A DNA stretch of 59,489 bases from Chitinophaga pinensis (GTDB lineage Bacteria > Bacteroidota > Bacteroidia > Chitinophagales > Chitinophagaceae), in contig CAMBDE010000004.1 in assembly GCA_945865295.1 (NCBI GenBank), positions 1 through 59,489 on the forward strand. The letters are read 5' to 3'. The translations under genes were made by a program, and so were the position numbers. Positions 29,940 through 40,297 of the stretch are shown here, piece by piece (within the stretch, counting starts at the first letter, position 1; every line of letters starts with the position of its first letter). The notes under the pieces are model-generated. The model did not search any database. It saw nothing but the letters and a program-made list of their open reading frames with translations, and had not been told where the DNA came from.

Positions 29940-30731
29940 CTATCGAATCCAAATTTGATTTGGAGATCCATCTCTTCCTTTTAAATATTCAGAATTAAAT
30001 GACATTTTTTTTAAGCCAGATTTTTCCAACACATCTTCACAAGTTAATTTTCTAATTTCCCAATTTTCCGATATTTCAATTAATAACCCTTTAATTCTAC
30101 ACAAAACATCAGTAGCACCCTGTAATATTAATAATTCAATACCATCAACATCAATTTTCACATAATCAGGAAAATCTAGTTTTAAATTTTGAACAGCCTC
30201 ATCTAAAGAGATTGAAAAAATTGGATATTTATATATAATTTTCATTTCTTCGCCATTTTCACCATATGTTTTATCAAATGTTGACAAGGCCCCACCCCAA
30301 TTTTCAGAACTCATATTCAAAATGCCCTTCCCCATAATATTATTAACTGCAAAAGGCATTATTGTAATATCATTATTTAAGTTATTCAAGAAAATATTTC
30401 TTGAAAGCACCTCTAAATTAAAGACTGAAGGCTCAAAAGCAAAAACCTGACAATTACGAGATTTTGCAGCATGTATTGAATACAACCCAATATTAGCACC
30501 AATATCCCAAAAAATTGAACCTTCTAAAAACGAATCAATCCAAAATAATGTTTCAGGTTCTTTCGAACTAAAGGTTTTAGCTCTATATCTACAAAGCTGA
30601 TTGGGCGCCGAAAAATTATATTCTATACCATTCCTCTCTATCAAAATAGTTTTTTTACGAACATAGTTCACAAAATTTTCGCTAAAAAAAAACATTTTGT
30701 AAAGTGATTTTAAAATTATTTTAAATTTCAT
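29940..30731 (-). CDS. FkbM family methyltransferase
   Basis: FWDIGANIGLYSIHAAKS...VFAFEPSVFNLEVLSRN...VKIDVDGIELLILQGA. Confidence 0.92.
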   Translation of the reverse strand: MKFKIILKSLYKMFFFSENFVNYVRKKTILIERNGIEYNFSAPNQLCRYRAKTFSSKEPETLFWIDSFLEGSIFWDIGANIGLYSIHAAKSRNCQVFAFEPSVFNLEVLSRNIFLNNLNNDITIMPFAVNNIMGKGILNMSSENWGGALSTFDKTYGENGEEMKIIYKYPIFSISLDEAVQNLKLDFPDYVKIDVDGIELLILQGATDVLCRIKGLLIEISENWEIRKLTCEDVLEKSGLKKMSFNSEYLKGRDGSPNQIWIR

Positions 30732-31981
30732 GATTTACTATTTTTAAATTGGTTATTAATTTCAGAACTCAAAAAGTTTACGATTCTTTCAGAAGATTTT
30801 ACAGGTAAAAAACAATCTAAAAAGTCATTGTACATTTTAGAATAATTTGACTCTTTAGATAAGAGATCTATAAATTCGTTTATATTACTAAACTTATTGC
30901 AATAATCATCAATCCAGGTTTTCGATAATGATGAATCTGTAAAGTATACACTTTTAAAATATTCATCTTGTCTTTCAAAAGACTTTAAAAAAGAATTTGG
31001 TAAAAATAAAAAAGATGGTTTTTGTAAGGCAATTGTTTTAAGTATGGATGTGCTCAGAAAAGTAATTACAAAATCAACTTTTTTAGCTAAAATCTCTATG
31101 GATATATCTGAAATTTCAAAAAAACCAGAATTTGTAATTAATAAATCATCGAAATAATTTCGACAATCGTTAGGATGGTATTTCAATATTACTTTATAAC
31201 CATTTAGGATTAAATCAGAAATAATTTTTTTGCTCTCTTCTATTATTTTAAAATCTTTATATATCGTATTATTTGAGTTTACCATTATAAACAAAATAAT
31301 CATCTTATTTTGTTTACATCTGTATGATTCGGGTAATACAATATCATCTAAATAATCTACTTCAAGGCTCGGACAACCAAGAAATTTTACATTTGGATGA
31401 GCATTTGAGTTAAAAATTTCTTGATATTCAGTCTTTGAGCTCGTAAAAAAAAGATCAAATGGATAAATTATTTTCTGATACCAATGAGGCCATACTACCA
31501 ATGGGGTCCCTATAAATAGTGCCTTGCTTAATCGAGCTTTGTTATAAAAACATGCCTCAAGTTTATCAATGGGTATACCAGGATAATTACTAGCTATAAT
31601 AATGTCGTATCTATCACATATTTTTGAAATAGAATCAACATATATATTAAACATAAAAGTATTTAATATATACGCAAGTAATTGCAAAATTCTACGAATA
31701 ATCGTATCTATATAAAAGCAACTAAACTGTTTATATAATTTATAAATTTTAACAAATGACTTAAAAGGATATAAATCATCCCTATAAATTATATTGTAAT
31801 TTCTATATGTTGCAATTAATTCTAGTTTTTTTGTAAATACTGTCTCAAAACTATAAATATTCATTAAAAAAAAGGTAACAGGATAACCTTTATTTCTAAA
31901 ACCCAAAGCTATTGGCATTTTCAAATCTAAATCAAGAGCAGTTCTGCTATTTGAAAAAATTAAAATTGATTTAATTGCCAA
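30728..31981 (-). CDS. glycosyltransferase-like (GT-B/CDP-glycerol-transferase-like) protein
   Basis: VILKYHPNDCRNYF...FVITFLSTSILKTIALQKPSFLF. Confidence 0.5.
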   Translation of the reverse strand: MAIKSILIFSNSRTALDLDLKMPIALGFRNKGYPVTFFLMNIYSFETVFTKKLELIATYRNYNIIYRDDLYPFKSFVKIYKLYKQFSCFYIDTIIRRILQLLAYILNTFMFNIYVDSISKICDRYDIIIASNYPGIPIDKLEACFYNKARLSKALFIGTPLVVWPHWYQKIIYPFDLFFTSSKTEYQEIFNSNAHPNVKFLGCPSLEVDYLDDIVLPESYRCKQNKMIILFIMVNSNNTIYKDFKIIEESKKIISDLILNGYKVILKYHPNDCRNYFDDLLITNSGFFEISDISIEILAKKVDFVITFLSTSILKTIALQKPSFLFLPNSFLKSFERQDEYFKSVYFTDSSLSKTWIDDYCNKFSNINEFIDLLSKESNYSKMYNDFLDCFLPVKSSERIVNFLSSEINNQFKNSKS

Positions 31982-32007
31982 AATTAGAATTTATAAGTAA
32001 AAACATA

Positions 32008-33918
32008 TTAACTATGAAGTACTTCATTTTCAATTATACTTCGAAAACGAACAATTGAATTATTATCTTGAAAATTATCAAATTCGTTAATAATATTTTT
32101 CCAATCTCCAAGATCTCGAAACTCATTAAAACCAAATCTAAATTGTTTAATTGCATAAACAATACTTTCTATTGAATCAAATTCAATCATTGATTTAGAA
32201 TATAAGTTGTCAAAATTAGACTTTATTTTATCCTTATTTAATAAAACGCATCTCTTTCCTGAAATAGCCGCTTCTAGTCCTGCTGTGGCTCCATATTTAT
32301 GAGATATACAAATATCCGAAATTAAAGCAGCCTCAGTCGGCAAAATATCATTCCTTGTGTACATAAGTCCTTCATTAAGCTCAATGTACCTACCTGTAGC
32401 AAGAGCCAATTTAAACAGATGATTATTCGAATACCAATTTGAAGGAGAATATTTTGTAAACTGAGACTTAACAACTAGACCAAAAGTTTTGTCATCTAGT
32501 ATAAGATTGATTAAAACTAGTAATTCAGATAAATGTTCTTCATGTTTTACGTGACCCCATTTATTATTGTCAACTCGTTCATCAAAATAACATATTGTAA
32601 ATTTAACTCCTTTATTTTGTAACTTACAGCGATATAATTCTACTCTTGAAACAATAATATTTTTAACGTAACTAAATAGATACCCTGTAGATATATATTG
32701 TTTTGAATTTATGTTGCCATAGTTAAAAATAGGCTTATATAAATCAGAAAATAACAAAAACTTATCTACTTTAATTGTCATTAAAGTAGAATAAAAGGGC
32801 AGATTAGAGTATTGATAAGAAATAGTCTTAACACCCAATTTACCTGAAATTAGTGATGAAGCATCAGAATAAGGGTTATGAGGTTCCCCAATTAAAATAA
32901 CCTTTACATTTAAACTATGAATTAAATTTTCTAAAAAATCAGCTCTATTATTCAAATCATTTAAAACAAATAATGAGTGCCTTTCATAACTATTATAAAT
33001 AAATAAAAGCTTTAGTCTTGAAAGAGAAAATACTTTAATGATTTGTTTTAAAAATGCAATTATATATTTCTTTAAAGAAAAACCATATGGAATATCATAA
33101 ACATTAAATTTCTTTAGTTCTCCAAAATCTAATGCTTTATCCATTATGCTCTTCCGATTCTTAGGTTTCCCAATTTTACTTAAAATAAATGTACGAAAAC
33201 CAGGATTAATTTTTTCCCTGTCAACCCAATGAGGTTGACCTCTTAAGCTAAGATCTGAACGTAAGGTATCGGTTTGAAAAGTTAATACAGAAGGTAACCC
33301 ATCATTAATTATACTATTTTCCTTTCTCCATTTTTTAAACTCTAGAAATCTTAACAAGATTGATCCAAGATCAGTATATAAAACACTTATTAATTGAAAA
33401 AAAGTGAAATCAAAACGTGAATAGTAATTAAAATTTATTTCAGTAAATTTTTTATTAATAAAAATAGTTTCAAATTTTAATGGTTTTTTTATGATTAAAT
33501 GCGCTTTGCAATTTACCGTTAATGCCTCAACAACCATTGCTCTAAGTACCAGATAATACATTTCAGAATAAATTTGCTTTGAAAGAAATATTCTAAACAC
33601 ATCAATGTCATAGTTTGGCTTAAAAACACTAACGATTGATTTCGATTTTATTAAATTCTCAGTCGCATCGAAAGATAAAATAGATGATAGGCGAAGAGAC
33701 GCAATTGTAATTGATTCTCCATCAAGACTTTTTAAGTTTCCAGCAAAAAAATTTACCTCATCAATTTTATACCCTAAAAAAATTAATATGAACTTTAAAA
33801 AACGTCTTTTAAATGTATCATTATTCTCAAGAGTAAGGATTCTCTTTTCATAATTGCTTATCAATAAATGATAACAGGAAGAAAATGAGAGCTCATCTAA
33901 AAACAATTGTTTATTCAT
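32008..33918 (-). CDS. surface carbohydrate biosynthesis / GT-B-like protein
   Basis: LVVKSQFTKY...ISHKYGATAGLEAAISGKRCVLLNKDKI. Confidence 0.5.
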   Translation of the reverse strand: MNKQLFLDELSFSSCYHLLISNYEKRILTLENNDTFKRRFLKFILIFLGYKIDEVNFFAGNLKSLDGESITIASLRLSSILSFDATENLIKSKSIVSVFKPNYDIDVFRIFLSKQIYSEMYYLVLRAMVVEALTVNCKAHLIIKKPLKFETIFINKKFTEINFNYYSRFDFTFFQLISVLYTDLGSILLRFLEFKKWRKENSIINDGLPSVLTFQTDTLRSDLSLRGQPHWVDREKINPGFRTFILSKIGKPKNRKSIMDKALDFGELKKFNVYDIPYGFSLKKYIIAFLKQIIKVFSLSRLKLLFIYNSYERHSLFVLNDLNNRADFLENLIHSLNVKVILIGEPHNPYSDASSLISGKLGVKTISYQYSNLPFYSTLMTIKVDKFLLFSDLYKPIFNYGNINSKQYISTGYLFSYVKNIIVSRVELYRCKLQNKGVKFTICYFDERVDNNKWGHVKHEEHLSELLVLINLILDDKTFGLVVKSQFTKYSPSNWYSNNHLFKLALATGRYIELNEGLMYTRNDILPTEAALISDICISHKYGATAGLEAAISGKRCVLLNKDKIKSNFDNLYSKSMIEFDSIESIVYAIKQFRFGFNEFRDLGDWKNIINEFDNFQDNNSIVRFRSIIENEVLHS

Positions 33919-33939
33919 CGTTTATTAAAAATAATCCGT

Positions 33940-34563
33940 CTAAAATATATAATTAATATCATCAAGATATATAAGGCTCGGATTGTTGAAAGAGAGAAAA
34001 TGAATTTTATTATGTTTTGCAGCTTCATAATCGTTTATGGAATCCCCTATTAAAATACATTGTCCTATTTCAAAGTTATTGTGATTTAATATATTTGAAA
34101 CTAATTCATTTTTTGGAGTTGGGGACCCATAAATGCCCTTAAAGTATATTGACAACAAAAGTTCATCACATAAAAACCTTAATTCGTTTTGATCTGAACC
34201 TGAGACTATATACATTTTAATTTTACCATAATACAATTTTACAAAATCGAGAGTCTGTTGAATTAACAATTCTCGATTCAATAATAATTCTCTCATAATT
34301 ATAGAAAAGGAATCCGATAATTTTAAAATATCGTAATCTGAAATTTTTTCTCTTCTAATGTTTTCAAAAAAATGTCGAAATTTAACGTAACGTGATAATC
34401 CTCCATTTTCTCTATGAAAAGATAAAAGATCTTCGACCTCCTTTTTTGGAAAATCCTTTAAAACTTTTTGAAATCCTATATCACGAATCGAATTAGAGTC
34501 TAATAATACACCGTCAAAATCCCAAAATATAACTTTATACTTACTTAAGCTCATTATTTTCAA
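33940..34563 (-). CDS. HAD family phosphatase
   Basis: IFWDFDGVLLDSNSIRD; MYIVSGSDQNEL; CILIGDSINDYEAA. Confidence 0.9.
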   Translation of the reverse strand: MKIMSLSKYKVIFWDFDGVLLDSNSIRDIGFQKVLKDFPKKEVEDLLSFHRENGGLSRYVKFRHFFENIRREKISDYDILKLSDSFSIIMRELLLNRELLIQQTLDFVKLYYGKIKMYIVSGSDQNELRFLCDELLLSIYFKGIYGSPTPKNELVSNILNHNNFEIGQCILIGDSINDYEAAKHNKIHFLSFNNPSLIYLDDINYIF

Positions 34564-35275
34564 TTATTTTCATAACTTCTTTTACATCATCAGCTGTATC
34601 AACTGCAATAGAATCTGTTGATAATTGAATCATTCTCACATCAAATCCTAATTCCATAAATCTTAATATTTCTATATCTTCAATACTTTCTAATAAAGTT
34701 TTTTCCTTTGCTCTACTATACCTAATTAAAGCTTCTTTGGGAAATGCATATATACAAATTTGACGCCAAGACTTAACGAATAAACTATTCTTGTTACCAG
34801 GAATTGGACTTCGTGACATATAGAGCAAACGACCATCTGGTCGAAATACAACTTTAGGTATAGAAATGCTATTGTAATGTTTTTCATTATCTATTGGCGC
34901 ATAACCATTAATAATTTCTCCATTATATTTTTTGATATTTTCTACAACTTTAAGAATATCAGCCGGATTTATTAGAGGTTCATCCCCTTGCACATTGATA
35001 TAATAATCCGCCTCATTAAATAGTGAAAATTCAGCCACTCGATCCGTGCCAGTCAAGCAATCACTTGATGTCATCACAACTTGAATATTTAGATTTTCAC
35101 AATGTTTATAAATTTGCTCATCGTCAGTTGCAACAAATATAAATTTAGAGTCAACTGCTTTGGCACATTTATCATAAGTCCTTTGGATCATTGATTTTCC
35201 CAAAAAATCAATTAAAGGCTTTCCCGGCAATCTTGATGATTGAAACCTAGCAGGTATTACTAATAAAATTTTCAT
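34541..35275 (-). CDS. KdsB-like CMP-ulosonic acid cytidylyltransferase (second)
   Basis: VIPARFQSSRLPGKPLIDFLGKSMIQRTY; INVQGDEPLINPADI. Confidence 0.92.
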   Translation of the reverse strand: MKILLVIPARFQSSRLPGKPLIDFLGKSMIQRTYDKCAKAVDSKFIFVATDDEQIYKHCENLNIQVVMTSSDCLTGTDRVAEFSLFNEADYYINVQGDEPLINPADILKVVENIKKYNGEIINGYAPIDNEKHYNSISIPKVVFRPDGRLLYMSRSPIPGNKNSLFVKSWRQICIYAFPKEALIRYSRAKEKTLLESIEDIEILRFMELGFDVRMIQLSTDSIAVDTADDVKEVMKIIENNELK

Positions 35276-35276
35276 A

Positions 35277-36821
35277 TTAAATTAATGAATAAACTGATTG
35301 AAGTTCCAAAATTTTATATTTTGTTGGTGTAATACTCACAGTCCTTATATCGAATTTATTTAAAGCGTTAAATAAGTATTCATTTTCAAAAATCAAATCT
35401 TGCTCTTTTTCTCCAATCAAATCACCCGCATAACCGTCATAACCAGCAAGATAGATATTTGTTACACCAATAGATTTCGCCGTCTGTAATGCTAATGCAG
35501 TATGTGAATCTTGAAATTTTTCAGTGAAATCTACTGTTCTTAATTCAAAAATGTTTTCAGAAATCATACTAGGAACATACGTTCCCATAATACGCGGAAA
35601 AGGTGGCAGGATAAACTTTGAATGAGCTAATTTTAGGAACTTAAAAGATTTTTCTAACCTATGCCCTTCATTCCCAACTAAACAAAAGTATTGTTTATTT
35701 GATATTTCGTTAAACTGTACTGCATTTTTTGAACTAGCATGGATTACAATCATTTCAGGGTTTAAATTAATCAAACTTCGAATTGCACTAATATGATTAA
35801 TTATTGAAGATCCACCTCCAATAATTAAAGCTTTATCACATTTTATTTCATAAGAAAAATCAATAATTGGTAGTTTTTTATTATCTAGAATATCGTTGGA
35901 TATGTTTGAGAGAGCTCTAATTATGCTATTAAAAGAATAATACCGCTTGCCAACCCATTCCATAACATCCTTTTGAGGTAGCGAATTAGCTCCAGAAACC
36001 ATATACGGCAGATTTGTGCCCCATTCATGCTTTTTTTGCAATTCAAAAAATTCCTCCACTATAAAACTAAGAGCATTGAAATTTAGATTCATATTTAACT
36101 TTCCTCGAGCATTTAATGCAGTTAACAAAAGCTCGGTTTTTAAATTCCCTGCACCTCTACCCATTCCCGTAATTGTAGAATCCACCATATCAACACCACA
36201 ATCTATTGCAGTTAGAGAATTTATTAATCCAAGTTCTAAGTTATTATGACCGTGAAATCCGACCTTGACGTTAGTTTTTGATTTGACTATTTCCAATATT
36301 TTCCTAACATCTTCTGGATATACACTTCCATAAGAATCAACAATACTAAAATAATCAACTTTGCCATCTAATTTAGTGAATTGATCAAACAATCCTTCGT
36401 GATTAACCCATGTAGACATATACATTAAATTAAATCCAACTTCGAATCCCATATTTTTTATATTCTCAGCAAGTATTAATCCTCGACCAAAATTTACAGG
36501 GTCAACGGCAATTCGAATCATATCTATCATCCCAATACATGGATTTAATAATCGATTTAAATCTGAATGAATTACGTCCTTTTCGTTTAGCATAATTGCA
36601 ATTTTTTTTATGCAATTTTTTTTAACATTTTCTAAAACATATTCAGGACAATAAAAAAACTCGCCAAGATAATTGGACATAGTTTTGGAACGATAGCCAA
36701 TTTCTATGTATTCAATTGGTAATTGATTAATAGATTCAAAATATGATTTGACCAACTTAGAATCAAAATCCCAATTTGTATAATACCCACCATCACGAAG
36801 TGTGCAATCTAGAATTTTCAT
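35277..36821 (-). CDS. DRE-TIM/HMGL-like aldolase with C-terminal accessory domain
   Basis: LDCTLRDGGYYTNWDFD; VGFHGHNNLELGLINSLTAIDCGVDMVDSTITGMGRGAGN; second domain begins KALIIGGGSSI. Confidence 0.88.
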   Translation of the reverse strand: MKILDCTLRDGGYYTNWDFDSKLVKSYFESINQLPIEYIEIGYRSKTMSNYLGEFFYCPEYVLENVKKNCIKKIAIMLNEKDVIHSDLNRLLNPCIGMIDMIRIAVDPVNFGRGLILAENIKNMGFEVGFNLMYMSTWVNHEGLFDQFTKLDGKVDYFSIVDSYGSVYPEDVRKILEIVKSKTNVKVGFHGHNNLELGLINSLTAIDCGVDMVDSTITGMGRGAGNLKTELLLTALNARGKLNMNLNFNALSFIVEEFFELQKKHEWGTNLPYMVSGANSLPQKDVMEWVGKRYYSFNSIIRALSNISNDILDNKKLPIIDFSYEIKCDKALIIGGGSSIINHISAIRSLINLNPEMIVIHASSKNAVQFNEISNKQYFCLVGNEGHRLEKSFKFLKLAHSKFILPPFPRIMGTYVPSMISENIFELRTVDFTEKFQDSHTALALQTAKSIGVTNIYLAGYDGYAGDLIGEKEQDLIFENEYLFNALNKFDIRTVSITPTKYKILELQSVYSLI

Positions 36822-36925
36822 AAATAAAAATTAAATTAAATAAAAATTACTTAAATAATAAAATAGTATAATCGATTTAGCGAGTTATAAATAAAGTATT
36901 GAGAGCTTGTCTTTATAATTATAAA

Positions 36926-38833
36926 TTAATATAAGCCTATTAAAGAATGCATTGCAAGAACGCCTAAATCCTCCCTTTCTTTTGAAAATAACTCTACACC
37001 TTTAGTGTACTCTAAAATTAAGTGATCGACATAATTCATATTTATAAATGTTTTATCAAGTTGATTGATAAAATTTCCATTATTTAACGAATCAATTAAT
37101 AAGGGCTTAAATGATGACGCAAATAAAATTTCTCCCAATAAAGAAAAATTTGGAATTACATCATAAGTATAAGAGTGTGGACCCGTTTGTAAATGCATTG
37201 GGTAATCAATTTTATTTTTTAACATCCATTTCAATGGATATTTAGTATTATTCAAATCAAGTCCTCGGCCCCAATTTTCTGGCATTGAAGATAAAAAATC
37301 GATCAATCCTTTATCATGAAAAGGTAGGGCGCATTTAAACCCATGATAGTCAGCGGTATATTCAATAGTTGATACGGTTGAACCTTGCCAGTGAAATGTA
37401 TTATATAAATGTAAATATGTTGCATAAAGGTTTTCTTCCGTTAAACTTTCAGCGAAATTATTCAAATAACATTTTTCTGATATATCTAGGTATGATTTTT
37501 GCCCTAAACTAGACAATAAATTAGAATTTTTAATGGAAAAGAAAGGAAGCCTACCAGATCTAAGAAAAAACGACGATAAAAACTGTTTGTTGATATCAAT
37601 TTTATCTTTACATATATCATCTATTACAACATTTCTATTTAAATTTTTAAATAAATTCCAAACTGGATCTATATTTTCACTTCCTTTTAAGACTTCATTG
37701 TAAAATGTTGGGCCATGCAAATAAGATAACATCTTGTCACTGTATTCCCTAAAATCAAAGGAGGATGGATGGAAAATTGTAGCATACTGAGAAAATCCTA
37801 AATTATGAGCACCGTCACTCATCTCCCCTGCGAATACCACTTCATCTCCATTAGAAGTTTTTGCAATCTCTTCAGCAAGAAGCCAGTGATTAAAACCAGT
37901 CATATTTGCAAAATTTTGACTTTTAAAAAGCCCTTTTAATTCAATAAGTACCTTTTCAGCATTTTTTCTGTAATCAAATTCAACTATATCTAACTTAACA
38001 TCAAAATACCTGGCTATAGATATTGCTCGATCAATTTCAAATTGATTAATAACACCACTTCTATCTGAATATTGCATCCTTCCAATTACGCATCTAGTTT
38101 TTTTATTACCAAATAGGTGAACTAAAGCTGCAAGAATGGAGGTTGAATCCCAACCAGAAGAAAGATATACAATATTGCCATTCACAGAAGCTCGAGATCT
38201 TATTGCCTCTAGAAAAATATCTGAATATTCATGTAATTTACTTTCATCATAATTTTGTGCATTTCTTAACTTAACATCACGATTTAAAATCTCAACATTA
38301 TTATTAGAAATTTTTATACCTTCATATGTGCCCAACCTTTTAACATCAGAATACAATGTATGTTTCTTTGCTGGCCTAGAACCATAAACAGTTAATGAAT
38401 GTGCGACACCAACATTATCTAATTTATATCTTGTTAAATTAGTTTGAAAAAACTCAAGTGAAGAACATAAAATAAAGGTGTCATCTAAAAACTGGTAGTA
38501 AACTTCTAATCTGCCAAAATTATCAGTCCAAATTTCTACATTACTACTTTCAGAAATTCTAAAAATAACAAATCGCCCCTCTAATTCATCTAATCGATTT
38601 GGGTTTTTAATAATATCGATGATTTGTAATAAATCATTGACTGAATTAATAATACCATTTATATCCCTGTAACCAACCAAATTGCCAATTAGAATAAATT
38701 TCTCATTGTTATGATTTAAAATATAAGTTGTTTCAGAACTTTCTATTAAAAGATTCTCTGAAAGGTATTGTTCAGTCATATTAAAATGACTTTTAAACAC
38801 AGATTTACCAAATACGATTCTAAAATTTACCAT
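36926..38833 (-). CDS. asparagine synthetase-like protein lacking an N-terminal Cys
   Basis: PP-loop VYLSSGWDSTSILAAL; N-terminus MVNFRIVF has no Cys2; region DELEGRFVIFRI resembles the Ntn fold. Confidence 0.85.
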   Translation of the reverse strand: MVNFRIVFGKSVFKSHFNMTEQYLSENLLIESSETTYILNHNNEKFILIGNLVGYRDINGIINSVNDLLQIIDIIKNPNRLDELEGRFVIFRISESSNVEIWTDNFGRLEVYYQFLDDTFILCSSLEFFQTNLTRYKLDNVGVAHSLTVYGSRPAKKHTLYSDVKRLGTYEGIKISNNNVEILNRDVKLRNAQNYDESKLHEYSDIFLEAIRSRASVNGNIVYLSSGWDSTSILAALVHLFGNKKTRCVIGRMQYSDRSGVINQFEIDRAISIARYFDVKLDIVEFDYRKNAEKVLIELKGLFKSQNFANMTGFNHWLLAEEIAKTSNGDEVVFAGEMSDGAHNLGFSQYATIFHPSSFDFREYSDKMLSYLHGPTFYNEVLKGSENIDPVWNLFKNLNRNVVIDDICKDKIDINKQFLSSFFLRSGRLPFFSIKNSNLLSSLGQKSYLDISEKCYLNNFAESLTEENLYATYLHLYNTFHWQGSTVSTIEYTADYHGFKCALPFHDKGLIDFLSSMPENWGRGLDLNNTKYPLKWMLKNKIDYPMHLQTGPHSYTYDVIPNFSLLGEILFASSFKPLLIDSLNNGNFINQLDKTFINMNYVDHLILEYTKGVELFSKEREDLGVLAMHSLIGLY

Positions 38834-40256
38834 AAATAATTTTTTTTAACAAATTAGTTGAAACAATTTTATAATTAAAACCTAAGAGAATATAAACTGA
38901 AAATACTAAAACTTTAATGGCTGCTAAATAATGATAACTTATACCAACTAAGTCACCGGCAATTAGAATAGTACCCCCTAAAAAAAACGTAAAATAGAAG
39001 GATATAATTTTTTCTGTTTCCCAATAAATTTTGTATGCTTTTTGTGAGTAGAAAAAATACAAACATCCAGTAATTATCCCTGAAATAAACGTTCCTAAAG
39101 CAGCTCCTATAATAAGGAATTTATAAGCTAATATATATGTAAATACAAACCCAATACCTACAGTCATAATACTTATAATCGTTATTACATATGCTTTTTT
39201 CTTGTACATTAATTGAGGAATTTTCCCGAAAAATAAAATACTTGTATACATTCCTAAAATAACTACTAAATTAGCAGCAGGGTGAAATTCATTTGGTGTT
39301 AGCATCCAAAGTACTTCATATGAAACAAAAGCAATTACCATGCAAATAAAAACTGAAATATAGATGTATGGTGTTAATAGTATACCAATTAATATCCCTC
39401 CTTTTTTTTCATCTTTATTTTCAAACATTAATTTATAAGTTTTGGGAGAATAGATATTTTCAATAGAAGTTAGAAATGTAAATGATAAATTAGAAAATCT
39501 ATTTGCTATACTTATTAGCCCAACACCATTTGTAGAATTAAAAATATTTAATATTATTTTATCAATTGATTTTCCAAGAATACCTACAAAAATTTTCGGA
39601 GTTAAAGGCAAGCTAATTTTCATTGATTTTAACAACATTTTATAGTCGAACTTATAACTTTCTATTTTTAAGAAATTATACGTTAAGAAAATGAGTACTG
39701 CACTTCCAGAAATTAATTGACTATATATTAATCCAATAACCCCGACACGCAAGTAATAAACAAAAAAAACAGATAATAGCAATGTTAAAACCGTATCGTC
39801 AATTGAATATTTTAAAAAACTAGTGCTATTTAAATTATTTTTAAAATAGATTAAATAGTAATTTTTAATGCTAGAAATTCCGATGGCGAAATACGAAAAC
39901 AATAATAATAGGCCATAGTTTTTACTTCCAAACAAATGAAATGAAACTATATTTCTAGAAAAGAAAAAAATAATTGAAAAAAAAATAAAAGAAACCCATA
40001 TATAAGTTAAAATAGAATAAATTAATTCAGCTGATTTTTCATTTAACTTTTCTTCGAAAAAATTTCTTTCATAAGAAATTGGTAACCCAAAGTTTATTAT
40101 TCCAAAAATTATTCCCGAAAAAACTTGAGCTAATGCTAAAATTCCATAATCCGTCGCACTTATAAATTTAGTAAATATCGGTAAAACGATAAATTGACCA
40201 AGCCCACCTATCAAAGAAGAAAAACTATATTTAAAAAAATGCTTTATATTACTCAT
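38820..40256 (-). CDS. polysaccharide flippase (Wzx-like)
   Basis: multi-TM; SLIGGLGQFIVLPIFTKFISATDYGILALAQVFSGI. Confidence 0.9.
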   Translation of the reverse strand: MSNIKHFFKYSFSSLIGGLGQFIVLPIFTKFISATDYGILALAQVFSGIIFGIINFGLPISYERNFFEEKLNEKSAELIYSILTYIWVSFIFFSIIFFFSRNIVSFHLFGSKNYGLLLLFSYFAIGISSIKNYYLIYFKNNLNSTSFLKYSIDDTVLTLLLSVFFVYYLRVGVIGLIYSQLISGSAVLIFLTYNFLKIESYKFDYKMLLKSMKISLPLTPKIFVGILGKSIDKIILNIFNSTNGVGLISIANRFSNLSFTFLTSIENIYSPKTYKLMFENKDEKKGGILIGILLTPYIYISVFICMVIAFVSYEVLWMLTPNEFHPAANLVVILGMYTSILFFGKIPQLMYKKKAYVITIISIMTVGIGFVFTYILAYKFLIIGAALGTFISGIITGCLYFFYSQKAYKIYWETEKIISFYFTFFLGGTILIAGDLVGISYHYLAAIKVLVFSVYILLGFNYKIVSTNLLKKIIYGKF

Positions 40257-40297
40257 TTTTATTTTTTGAAATAACAGAATGTTTATCGAAGAGACTT

